NCBI GenBank assembly: GCA_015680905.1
Contig: CM027380.1
Coordinates: 49,202,001 to 49,266,000, forward strand
DNA: 64,000 nucleotides
Origin: Coptis chinensis
Lineage: Eukaryota > Streptophyta > Magnoliopsida > Ranunculales > Ranunculaceae
Direction of reading: 5' to 3'
Shown here one piece after another: positions 34,311 through 45,552 of this stretch; within the stretch, counting starts at the first letter, position 1; each line of letters begins with the position of its first letter. The notes beneath the pieces are model-generated. The model had not been told where the DNA came from. It worked only from the letters and a program-made list of their open reading frames with translations, and did not search any database. A program made the position numbers and the translations under genes.

Positions 34311-34620
34311 CTACAAACATATGCAGCTTGAATCTTTGGTCATCCCCTTGAACGGTGTAAGATTAGTGAGCAGTTCCCTCAAAACTATGGAGAAGCTGTA
34401 GATGTCAACCTTATGATCATAGTGTTTCTTCTCTCCACGTAGAAGTGGGGTTGTGCTACACAACTGATTAAAATAGAGAAGGTTGAGCATAATATGCTTT
34501 GTGATTGACATATTTATTTCAATTTTCAAAAGCAAACAAGTAGTCGGCAGAGGAGATACCTCGGGGGCCATCCATCCTGTAAAGTACCAATCTCGATGAG
34601 ACATTGCTTCAAGACATACC
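34311..34620 (-). pseudogene. Raf-like Ser/Thr kinase fragment, C-lobe exons (captured by CACTA)
   Basis: Two exon-like pieces on the minus strand. The first (about 34620-34562) has VKSAGPSR, where a family member would have VKLADFGLAR, so the DFG magnesium-binding motif is lost; then SHRDWYFTGWMAPE and a donor GAG|GTATCT. After an intron ending TTTTAATCAG at about 34469, the second reads STTPLLRGEKKHYDHKVDIY then SFSIVLRELLTNLTPFKGMT. A one-base shift follows; the next residues (QAAYVCSF) and a stop end the homology. These match the Raf-like MAPKKK group of plants (HT1/STY-related). With the exon at 34841-35034 they show a genomic, intron-bearing capture. Not functional. Confidence 0.8.
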
Positions 34621-34840
34621 TCGAGGGGCCGGCCGACTTAACCTTTGTTTGGTCTTACATTATGACACATTACCGTAAAACAACAATCATTTAGCGGTAG
34701 AATTACTCACTTGCATAAACTTGAGCCATATTTGATTATTATATTTAAAATTCAAGTCGAAATAGAAGGCGAGCAATACACGGATAAACTATGAAAGTTT
34801 TAAATTTGTTAACCTCATAAAATCGAGGAAAGAACTTTAC

Positions 34841-35034
34841 CAGGCTTCAGTTCACGGTGAATGATGCCATTAGAATGTAAGCATTCCATCACTCGAGCAA
34901 TATCTAATGCAAAGTTTAGAGAGGGGCAAATCTGGACAGCTTGGACGCATGTCCCACAGATACTTTTTAAGTGAACCACCTTTCATCAGATCCGTGACTA
35001 TTAGCATATATGGTTGCAGAGATGCACCAATAAA
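34841..35034 (-). pseudogene. Raf-like Ser/Thr kinase fragment, N/C-lobe junction exon (captured by CACTA)
   Basis: A 194-bp exon bounded by acceptor GTGACAG|TTTA and donor CCTG|GTAAAG on the minus strand. It reads FIGASLQPYMLIVTDLMKGG, SLKKYLWDMRPSCPDLPLSL and NFALDIARVMECLHSNGIIH followed by RELKP. The catalytic HRD loop is HRE here, a loss of the catalytic Asp. It precedes the C-lobe exons at 34311-34620 in the correct order and strand, separated by an intron. No earlier exons (ATP-binding loop) are found before 35375. Confidence 0.85.
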
Positions 35035-35289
35035 CTGTCACACCACAAAAGCTTATGTCAGTATCAAGAATAATGAGCCACAAAAGCATTGGTCTTTTTT
35101 TTTTTAAGGTAGAACAAAGCACATTGGTCTTTGATTTAGTTGGTTAACACCTATCTCCCATTTAGGTGTTGAGGAATTCTACCAAACTATTCTGATTTCT
35201 GATTTGGATGTCACTAGTGCCATAGGCCATAGCCACCCCTAACCTCCTGACCTTAATAATTAAAAAAAAAAAAAAACTACGAAACCCTT

Positions 35290-35510
35290 AGAAGTGTATA
35301 TATATAGAGCAAATCCTATACAACTTCTTGCATCATAGTATTTTAGGAGACAAACAACTTCTCATCTTCAAATAATGAATCCCTCCAAGAATATTCAGTC
35401 AATCATTCCCTTGTTGTTCCTTTTTCTCTTCTTGAATCCTCTTGTTATCTGCCAACTTGACTACAGTTTTTACGATAATAGTTGTCCTAATCTGTCAAAT
35501 ATTGTCAATA
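35290..35510 (+). pseudogene. Class III peroxidase 5' end with promoter (captured by CACTA)
   Basis: ATG at 35375 opens MNPSKNIQSI then a hydrophobic run (PLLFLFLFLNPLVIC), a secretory signal peptide. The mature start QLDYSFYDNSCPNL is the hallmark N-terminus of plant class III (secretory, haem) peroxidases, with the first conserved Cys. Homology ends at NIVN (about 35509); the distal-His region (FHDCF) and everything after are absent. A TATA-like TGTATATATATAGAG lies at about 35295, 80 bp upstream of the ATG, so promoter and leader were captured too. It is on the strand opposite the transposases. A complete peroxidase is about 330 aa. Confidence 0.85.
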
Positions 35511-35619
35511 GAATGTCCATACTTAAATTCCAAAAGTATTCAGTTATATGTGTGGTATATCTGAAGAGTAAGATGCAATTTATATTTAATTACAAAGTTG
35601 TAGGCTGCATATATGAAAT

Positions 35620-37640
35620 ATAAGTCGTGAACTATTCATTTCTACTCAAAGAAAAACAGTTCCTGGACACTTAGAGATCAATAAATTACATGCATTGTTC
35701 ATTTCTGCACGATTTTAGAAGAACATATAAGAGTCAAGTACTAGGATATGACAAACTCTCACATACATATCCACAAGGTGGTAACTATGACGAATTCAAA
35801 CTGAACTATGGAGAAATGACTCATAAACAATATAAACATAAACATGACACAACCTGATCCAGTGTCCAACTTTTACAACGCCTCAGACATCTTTGACCCT
35901 CAAGGTAACCTAACACACTCCCATCCCGTGGTCCACATGGGTCTAAAATGCGAGGCACAACATGGTCAGCCCCGAGACATAAAGTCGAGACTAAATGTGA
36001 GCTCTAAGCAAGTAAAAGAATCTATAATTAAGATGTCCAACTCTTACCATGAACTGGAAAGAAGCATGAACTACTTAAAAACGGGCGGGATCAGACCATG
36101 TGAAGCTTGTGGGGAGCTGGTGCTGGAGGAGTGACTGAGACAGCAATTCCCAAGCAAGATGAACTTCCTAATATTGGAGAATGCAATAGCAAGATCTCTA
36201 TAAGAAAACATACAGGCTGCTAGAGGTTAGGATGTTGCAATTGCATCACTGCCATCTGCTTCATATATATCTCGAACACCACGACTATCACAGATATACA
36301 CAATGACTCCTTTCTTTAACCTGAATTTGTAAAACAAAAATGGAAAAGTACAAGAAAATGAAAATGAATATGAAAAAAAAAAAACTATGGTTCTAAGACA
36401 TATCATGCATTAAAGTTCATGTATACATACACAACACATGCATGGAAGCTAAGATTTGTTTCTAAGGAATATATCATTAAGCTTACGGATCTTTGCAATG
36501 CCAGCCCTACTGGCAGGGGTTCCGGAGAAGAAGATATAACAACAAGCCCATGGACAACCCTACACACGATTAAGAGCACCTTGAGTACCGATTCGCCTTC
36601 AAAGAAAATACAAAGATACGCCGAGGGAATAAGGTAAACAATTGCCACACTAGATTTTCCTCGGCTTTTTGGGTTCCTTGATGAAAACAAAACTAGGTCT
36701 CCCATTAAATAAACACTATCCACCATTCCTTCATTCAACCAATGAATGCCGATTTCTTTTAACCCGGTATCACGATATATCTTGGCATTTTGTACTATAC
36801 TTCGTGGTTAAGGATATCCCTGTCTTGCAAATGCACGGAACCTCGGCTCCTTCCCTTTTGCTCTTTCTAAGAAAACCTCCACAACAAACATGTTCGTTTC
36901 TGATTCCATTCTCCTCATTAGCTTGTTTAAATTTCAATGCAAGTATATAGTTGTAAGGTTGAAAAGTTTGTTTCTTCGATGTCATAGTGCGAACTAACAA
37001 AGAATTTTGCCTTATGTATCAACATTATATATTTTCCAGTGTCTAATTGCAACAAATAAAAACTAAACAAAATCAATCAAACCACAAAAAACATAGATAC
37101 CTTTGATAGATCAATGTATTAAGTATCAGGAAGGAACATTTCTACGACTATTATGAGACGCACCTTTGCAAACCGTTTTCAAACTAGCGATACCGCTTCT
37201 CCCCAAGTGCAAATGCAACTTCGAAAACCTCTCCCCGCATATTCAATTCTACAGAATCACATTCGGCTTCGCAATAAGGTTTTATGATATACTGAATAAC
37301 GGAATCAAACCTATCCATTTGGCAACATCCATTCCATCATGGCCTAGATATTGAGATTTAAGTTTAGGAGAGAAATTAAACCTTATCTAGTTTTTCTTTT
37401 TTTTTGGATAGTTTCAACTTTATTCTCTAATCCCTTAAATTCCCCATTTCCTGTGAAGGTGGGAAAGGAACCCAAACTCCCAAGTCTCGACCGGTGAGAC
37501 CACGACACACTTTCACAGTAGACCTTAACTAGATTTATCTACAAATAACATATAATTTCCTGCATTTCACAACTGTATAATTATCACAGAAAGCAACGAT
37601 TTGTTCCATATAAAGTGAATATTAACTCATTAACTAAGCA
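35620..37640. other. CACTA interior with unidentified exon-like pieces
   Basis: The minus strand at about 36331-36236 reads LKKGVIVYICDSRGVRDIY and EADGSDAIATS then stops, after an acceptor-like AAATTCAG. A further piece near 36510 reads GTPASRAGIAKIRK. The plus strand 35844-36134 is open but unrecognised. These may be further captured exons. No family named. Confidence 0.3.
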
Positions 37641-37644
37641 TCAC

Positions 37645-37732
37645 CTATATTTAGCAGAGTGAGGATCTTGATCAAGGTGGTATTGGAGGTAAGATAAATC
37701 TTGGACATCGGTATAGTAGTCGAGGTTAAAAG
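37645..37732 (-). pseudogene. GPN-loop GTPase 2 (QQT1-type) exon (captured by CACTA)
   Basis: An 88-bp exon bounded by acceptor TTTCAG|CTTT and donor ATAG|GTGATG on the minus strand. It reads FNLDYYTDVQDLSYLQYHLD then QDPHSAKYR, a highly conserved segment of GPN2, which helps assemble and import RNA polymerase II (QQT1 in Arabidopsis is the relative). It follows the exon at 37842-38013 in the same order and phase as the family. The next expected exon, with IEDYSLVNF and the NGY region, is not found downstream. A gene fragment with introns kept, not a retrocopy. Confidence 0.85.
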
Positions 37733-37841
37733 CTGAAACATAACAAACAAAAGAATTAACAGAGAGATGCAGTACTTAAAAGAATGAACGGCGCTTTAAT
37801 TTGTCACTAATATTTAACTAATTAGAAGTGCTTTACCACAC

Positions 37842-38013
37842 CTAGCTTCCCAAAACTCTCAATGAGATCGATCTTAGACAAGACATTTATGTGAGGGAGT
37901 TCAAGATGTAACATGATTGATAATGAGAGAAGCAATGCGCTAACATATTTCGGGGTCAAATAATGTAAATGTAAATGAGAAGCCAAATAAAGCTCTCCCT
38001 ACTGAAAGAAGAG
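37842..38013 (-). pseudogene. GPN-loop GTPase 2 (QQT1-type) exon (captured by CACTA)
   Basis: The minus strand reads [20 protein letters not shown] then [16 protein letters not shown] up to a donor at CTAG|GTGTGG. This is the GPN2 segment with the GTPase guanine-specificity motif (SKID, the N/TKxD box of the G4 motif). The part before KYVS is decayed; an acceptor-like TTTCAG near 38014 precedes it. The P-loop and GPN motif exons are not in the window. Together with 37645-37732 it represents about one quarter of the protein. Confidence 0.85.
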
Positions 38014-38014
38014 C

Positions 38015-39319
38015 CCACATTGCGAAAAGCCAATGTTGTGTTACTAATAACTAATAAGAGAACTAGAGACAAGCTCAAGAGCTAAAGAAGGTTACAAGTA
38101 ATTGGCTTCTTTACGATACAACTTCTTTAGTCCTTTAGATCATATTTATATAAACACGAAGTGGTTAAGGAGTTAATAAAACAGGAGTTCTTTAAGTATA
38201 AAGGTGATGGGGTCCCATGTTTATTGTGTGCACCAATTTTCTAGTTCAGAAGACATTTTCTCCATAAATTGAAGGGGTATATAGCTGTCTTTGGAAATTT
38301 GGAGAACTAATCGTATAGCAATATACCATGCACAACAAAACTGACATAGAAAGTCTCCTATAAGTTGGTGGTTCCATTCATTTAAAGATTATAATCATCT
38401 CCAGATATGGTTACTGCGCCTTACTGGTAGTCTGGTACTCACTATTCACTAAGTCACTAATGCATCACTTACTATGCGTTCCTAATTACGGTTCATCAAA
38501 CTTGTCTTGATTCTTGATCAGGATCTCGCGATACGAAACCAGGCGAGGAGGGTATGTACTAGTTACATACTGCTTTCATTAGTTTCATATACTAGAAAAG
38601 CCAAAATAATAATAAAAAGAAAAACAGATAGAAGGATAGTATGTACCCGGTATGTTGCATAATCGGAAGTAGCAACAATGGAGTTCCAACATTATGAACC
38701 TCGCATGCATCAAACAATTACACAATCATTAGTGGCAAATAAAAGTAAAAACTTCAAATTAAAATAGCTAATGGAAAGAAGAAGGAAAAAAAAACTAACG
38801 GGGGCTTACGATCCCCCCGGTGACTACTAATTGCTCCAAGCATCTCGTCATCTCTATCCATGTTGCCATCTGCTTTTTTAAACTTAAAATACGAAAAGGC
38901 CTTGATTTCTTTACAACAAGGCAAGTCAAGACATAAAACTAATAAAAAGAATTGACATCTATGTACAATTAAGATTCTAAGTCATGATAACACTAACAGG
39001 TTCCAAGTCCCGGCAACCACAACCACATCAAAGTTTAACGCCATATTTGTTTCTTAAGTTTCCAAACTAAAGCACAAAACCAAAAAGTAGAGCAATCCAA
39101 AAAGATCTAAAACCTACAAACATCAATCATACTTCAATCGCCCATCAAGCCAAGCTATATACCCTCCTTCAACCCACGCGTTCAAAGTTGCATTACCATC
39201 TTGTGGACCGTCATAACAAAATAAACATCGGGAACCAATACTTCATCAATATACACTCTTCTCTCTCCACCAACCAGAATTCTGCCATGACAAATTGTTG
39301 CACCAACATCAATGGACCC
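38015..39319. other. CACTA interior, no gene resolved
   Basis: A ~60-bp segment at 38790-38850 (TGACTACTAATTGCTCCAAG) has a relative at 46565-46625 (TGACTACTAACCGCTCCAAG), an internal duplication in the CACTA. On the minus strand it could be a small exon. Nothing else recognised. Confidence 0.4.
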
Positions 39320-40948
39320 TTAGCAACCGCGACCAAACTTATCTAGTAATGTGACTCTAGAACATTTCAAAGCGACCCAAAAGCAGGGGGTCAAGTTCGA
39401 GGAGTTCTTTGGAGAATGGCGTTGAGCAGAATTTGAACCAAGTTCAGTTCTAGGTGTAGTCACACCCATATGTGCTTCGGCATTGGCTGTCACATTATTA
39501 TTGCATAGTTGTTGTTGAATGAGAACCTGCGATGGAGTAGATGATGCAAGGATATTTTTTATGTGTGGATCAAGTATTAACAACTCTAACCATTACCACT
39601 AATTGCAAAGAAAAAATTGACCTTGAGCATTGATTTGACCTCAGACATGTCTCCATCGACCTTTGATTTAAATGAAGCCATGTCGGCCTCGACCTTTGCA
39701 ACTGATGTAGTGGCCATCTGGTTGATTAAATCATTTGCCACAGCAGCATGTTGTAGCTGCTTTCTAGTAATATTAGAACCAACTCCACGGACACGGTTCT
39801 TCTTTTCCTTGCCAAGTACTTCATTCAACGCATCAGAGTCGATGTCTTCAATGTCAGTCTCTCCCTTTCGCTAGTCTTTTCTCGAACCGCTTTCACTTGA
39901 TCCCCGCAAATATATATATATTTTTTAAATCAAATCAAATATCTAAAAATATGTCCGATAGCAATAAAAACTACAGTTAGTTAATAGAAAGAAACAAAAT
40001 TTCTACTCACATATTTTTCACGAGCACTTGGCAAACCGAACCATCCGGCGTTCACGGCCCTTGCACCGATCATCTACCGAGTCCTTTTGCTTGAGGGTTT
40101 TGTTCTTGCTACAAGCAAATAATCAATGCTTAGTAATAGTGCTAAAAGAAAGACAACTAAAAGAAAATATATTAGTCAACTAGCTAGTTAATTGTTTTGC
40201 AAATTTTATACATGATCAAAGCGACATTTTATTTCAAAAGTGATACGTACCAGCTCCTTATGTATTTGGGAAAAGGTTTTCCTCCCATTAGTAGTACCAA
40301 TATCATTCATTGCCCTATTGTTTGCATTTTTTGCATTTCTTTCCTTTACTTTAGGTTGAAGCTCATAGTCAACAAAATCAACCCAAAGAGTTGGATTAAC
40401 ACCAGGTGGGCAGTTTGCCTTAGCTGCTTCAATGCTTTCAGAGTTTGCCAAGAACTTTGACCGATACGTCGCTTTCACAGTCCTAAGTTTTTGAGGATAA
40501 TTCGTCTCAACCCATGGACGAGCAGCAAAATTGGATACATTAAATTCATATTCCTTCTGTCATGAGTAAAGTGATTGATAAGAAAAAAATATAGTGAGAT
40601 ATAGATGAAAGAAAGGTAGAATTGACCAAAAACAATACAAAAAAAAAATACCGTCAAGGCTTTCCAAATAGCATCCTTAAAGCTATCTTTCACTAGTCGC
40701 CAATCTTTAGTGTTGATCGGGATATGAAGCCTCACTTCATTCCCTATTGCAGTCTTGAAGTTGCTTGCATTTGGTCCAACAATTTGGCCATTAGACCACA
40801 CCTCAACAAGCAACTTCCCAGAGGGACCTCTTAATTGTGCCGTTTTGGATGATCGAGAACTACATTCACCTGTGGGAGAAGATGCATCTGATGCGCTGCG
40901 GTGTGCATTTGTATTACCTGACTCCATTATTAAAAAACAACCTAACAA
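39320..40948 (-). pseudogene. CACTA second-ORF protein (Transposase_24 / Ptta-En-Spm type)
   Basis: Exon-like blocks run from 40948 to 39320: a basic-acidic start (SASDASSPTGECSSRSSKT, LRGPSGKLLVEVW), GNEVRLHIPINTKDWRLVKD, then YRSKFLANSESIEAAKANCP, NPTLWVDFVDYELQPKVKER and the hallmark NAKNANNRAMND..GTTNGRKTFSQI, and finally VLGKEKKNRVRGVGSNITRK with a coiled tail. This is the family of second proteins in plant CACTA elements, thought to bind subterminal repeats as TnpA does. Introns are likely between blocks. The order and strand after the TNP2 gene are typical. Intactness not established; probably decayed. Confidence 0.8.
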
Positions 40949-41337
40949 TTCCCAACAATTGAAAACATATTATCAAGGATTTCATAATGCTTCAAATATG
41001 ACATATAACAAACAATTATTTAAGATCTTTAAAATGTAGAATAGATAAAGTAAAAAGAAAATAAGAAAAATTAAAGGAAGAACACTATCAAATTAACCAA
41101 GATATCAAAAAATTAGCACCCAAATCTAGTACATAATCATCAAAAGAGAAAACTAGTCTTTTGAACATGTTTTCAAAATTACAACTACACACTACAATCA
41201 TCGACGTGGTTCTAACAATGATCTCAAATTAGGTTGTTGTGCAAGAGTAGATTGAAAGTCTTCGGGTACTTCTAGCTGGTCCACTTGACTAGTCATTCGC
41301 CTTGGTGAATGTATGACCACCCACCAATCAGGATTTT

Positions 41338-44300
41338 TCAGATCTCTTGAATAGAACACTTGATGGGCTTTTTAGCTATAAATGGCGGTTCATCTAACAT
41401 TTTGTCAGAGCTCTTGAGCCGATTAAAATTTACCATCAATAAGTTAGAGTCTGGGCATAGCTTACAGCCATTGGTCTTATCTTCCACCCTAACCCAGTCA
41501 CAATAAAACACCACTTCCTTGAAATTTGTGTAATCCACCTCTAGTATTTGTTTGATGACCCCATACCACATAGCAGATGCATCGATAGGATTTTTATCTT
41601 TCCTACTTGATGTGAAAGTAGTAATTGCACTCATGCAAACACCACTGTCTTGCGTAAGAACGGTCTCATCATGAGACTTAGTAGAAAATAAATAACCATT
41701 AACGTGATACTTTCGAAAAGTTTTAGCTTTGAACAATGGCCCTCTAGCAAAGAACCACAATTCAGATGAAGTGTCATCATTCTCCAGCAACTACACAAAG
41801 AAAACATAACACAATTCAAAAAGTGTAAATAATATAAAAATCGTATCTTCCTATCCCCATTAAGTAATACCTTATTATATAACCAGTCGATAAAATCTGT
41901 TTGTATCTCTATTTCTGTCTTTGCTATCCCTTTCCTACTGCCTCGGAAACTAGATTGCAAAGACTCGCGATACTCACTACAATTTAACCAAAAAAGTTAG
42001 TATATATCTGTCAATTTATTACGGGGAAATAGACACATGTGAAGAACTAACACCTATAATGATCGTCAAGTCCATCGACTTCCAACCGAAAAAGTAACCA
42101 TCTACGGATTTGTACAAATTGCTCCGACGACAAAATCACATCTTTACCTTCAAACACAGGCCCTTCATCAATATATTCATCATTTTCATCTAGAAACACT
42201 TCACTAGTAGTGCTTTTGTGATTTTTGCGCTGTGGATTTGGAATGTACTCCATTGCATATAATGGACTTCGAGACAAGATCACGACTCTGCAATCGATCC
42301 TTCAACAAATCGTTTGTTACTAGGTATATCTTTGCACTCCTTCATCGACCTATTTAAGCGATAAACCCATGAATGCATTTATTAATTTTATTTAAAACCG
42401 AGACAAAAACAATGGGGATTGAAAGAAGCATAATTTACCTCTCAAACGGATACATCCAACGATCTCTAGCTGGTTCACACATTAATGCCTCGTCAGCTAA
42501 ATGCACAACAAGGTGGATGCTAATATCAAAAAATGATGGTGGAAAGTACTTTTCCAACACGCACAATGCCTCTGCAACCATGTATTTGGCATCTTGGATT
42601 TCTTTTCGAATTACAACTTTCGAACACAATATGTTAAAAAATAAGCTTATCTGGTGAAGAGCTCTCCGCAAATCGGGATGAGATGGAAAAGCATGTTGAA
42701 GTAGCACGGGCAAAAGATATTGCATAATCACATGATAATCATGTGATTTCATTCTGAAACAAACAAGGTGGATCAAGACTCCATCGATGTTACTCAGATT
42801 AGATGAAAAACCTGATGGGAGCTTCAAATTTTTTAAAGTTTTAAGAAAATTCATCTTCTCCATTTTATCTAGAATGAATGGTGCTGTAGGTTTAACTTGT
42901 TTCCCACTTGCAGGGTCAATTTGCATCCACTGATTTCGGTGTATGCCAAGTTCCCTCATATCCTCTCGTGCCTGGTCAGTATCCTTTGATTTGTCTTTCT
43001 TACTAAGGATCGTGTCGAGTATGTGCTCTGCAACATTCTTTTCAGTGTGCATCACATCAATAACATGACGAACTTTATGATGAATCCAGTAAACAAGGAA
43101 AAACAATATGGACTTTCTGTACCATGCCAATGTAACTTCATTACCCTCATTGTCGTTAACCACATTTTGACCGCCTCTCTTCCGCTTTTTACCAGGTTTA
43201 TACTTCACATAACTCAACGTTTGCAAAAGTGCATCACCATTTAATCGTTGTGGAGGAGTTCTCGCTCCTCTTTCTTGCTACCCACTAGTCCCAAGTACTT
43301 ACCGCTCTGAGCGGATGATTACCTTTAAGGAATATCGGTAATCAAGGTATACATTCTTCTGCTAGACTTCAAATATATGGAAGAAGTGTTGTCACATAAA
43401 ATAGGACAAGCTTTGTAACCATGTGTTCGCAGCCCGCTAAGTTTCCATATCTTGGGCAAATCATGGATCCCCACATTAGTATAGCTTTTTAAAGTGAAGT
43501 CTTCTTTTTTGTTCATGTCATAAGCTGGCACTCCTTCCCACAACTCTTTCAACTCGTCATACAAAGGTTCAAGAAAAACATCAATGTCTCCTTTTGGTGC
43601 CTTGGGACCCGGTATAAGCAAAGACAACATCTGAAACTCTGATTTCATGCACATGGAAGGGGAGATTGTAAAGGCCACGATTGATGACAGCCAACAGCTA
43701 TAACTAGTAGATTTGAATGCCACGCGGATTAAACCCATCGGGTTGCAATTGCAAGCCAAACATTGCGTTGCTCATTAGCAAAGTCCGGCCACTTTTCTTT
43801 ACAAATTTTCCAGCGACCGAATCAATTGGATGACGATATAAAGCCACGGAAGTCTACGCTTTCGTGCATGCCATGTCATCTCATGTGCTATCCACGGTAT
43901 ACTATACAACCGCTTAAGTCTTGGAATTAAAGGAAAATGTCTCCGATTGCTTTGTTAGGCTCCTTGGAATTCTTCTTCCCTTACCCCCCTCCTTAACTTT
44001 ATATCTTGGAGCTTGGCACTTAGGACATTCGTCAAATCTTTCTCTGTCTTCCAATATAAGATCTGTTGTTCCGCGCGATGAATGCACGTAGCCTTCATCC
44101 CTAAGTCTTTCAACATCTCCTTCATTTTGGATACTTCTCGGGGGAGTGTGTTACCTTTAGGCAACCATCGCCTCAACAAGGATAAAATCTTGTCATACCA
44201 GCTCGGACCAACCAAATTGCTTCTTTACATTGTGAAGTTCTACAAGTGCGAGAGAGTTGTCTCGGGACCCTCACATGCAGGATACAATTTTTCAGTTGCC

Positions 44301-44792
44301 TTTTTCTTATATTCATAATACCTCTTTCCTAAGTCTGGTTCGGGGAACATAAGGCTCATCAAACTCCGGTCCCGGTGCCATCACCCACAACTCTTTCATG
44401 CAATCCAAAAGAAGAGTCAACAAAGTTTCCCATCCCAATCCGACCTCCCCAATAGTTTCTTCCTCGGTGCCTTCCATCTCAATAGCAACATCACCAATGG
44501 TTGTTTCTCCAATATTTGCAACCATTGGAGGATGAACGGCAATGTTAGATAAGTCCTCACCATGTAAAGTCCATACACAATAGGACTTCTCTATACCGTT
44601 TGAGACTAAATGGTGCTCAACATCTTTATAAGTCAACCAATACCTATTTCGACACTTCTTGCACGGGCAAGGACACTTCTTCCCACCCAACTTCCACTTT
44701 GCAAATTTAAGAAAATCCTCGACTCCCATAGAATAGACTGTGCCGCCTCTTTCCTTTTCACTCATCCATTCTTTGTTTATTGGCTCAGACAT
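41338..44792 (-). pseudogene. CACTA TNP2-type transposase gene (TnpD-like), decayed
   Basis: Blocks in order on the minus strand. 44792-44313: transposase-associated domain (INKEWMSEKERGG, KKCPCPCKKCRNRYWLTYKD). 44215-43955: KEMLKDLGMKATCIHRAEQQ. 43759-43325: core TNP2 (LSLLIPGPKAPKGDIDVFLE, LYDELKELWEGVPAYD, LSGLRTHGYKACPILCDNTS). 43226-42435: HKVRHVIDVMHTEKNVAEHI, then VVHLADEALMCEPARDRWM. 42283-42047: linker. 41960-41338: DUF4216 (KYHVNGYLFSTKSHDE, DSGVCMSAITTFTS, YCDWVRV). The usual protein exceeds 1000 aa. Between 43325 and 43226 the conserved NHPLR/RTPPQRL linker is present but out of frame and includes a stop, so at least one frameshift has broken it. It would have cut at the element's ends. 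Confidence 0.9.
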
Positions 44793-44859
44793 TCTATACT
44801 ATATTTAGACACCAAGGGAAATAATGATCAGCATAAATAACAGACAATTAGCTATCCAA

Positions 44860-45473
44860 GTACAACCAAAAGCAAGAAACAAAGCGGCATCATAAGATTC
44901 AAATGCAGGTAACATTGTTTTCAATCCATAAAGGCAAAGAATGGTTAGAACACTAAATTTTGCAGGTGTATAGCTCGTCGCTTAATGCAACATATAATTT
45001 CCATCATATCTACAACTCAAAACTAACAAATACTATGAATATATGTCATGCGCCCATATTTTTTCAGAATGAAAGAGCCACTAGGAAATTGTATTTGTGA
45101 GTACAGATGCTACTTTAGCACTACCTATTGATTTGATTTATTCTAGTGCAAGGCAACTAATGAAATTAAATATGCACCAACCTAAAAGAAAATGTCTAGC
45201 CTAGTTATATTCTTATGTCCTCAACAACTAATTATCGCATTTCAAGTAGTATGTAATCCTGGAGCTATGTACATAACCAACAAAGAAGCAAACTTTTATA
45301 ACCACATCTATTAAACCAATAAAGATTAATATTTTACCTCAAAATTAGACTTAGCAGCAACAAGTGAAACTTTTGAGAAAATCAGTCAACCCTTCAAAAA
45401 AGAAACATATCAAGTATGAGAAAATAAATTCCAGTAGTTGAAAAGATGAGTCAAAGAAAGAAACCCCCAACTA

Positions 45474-45552
<79 letters not shown>

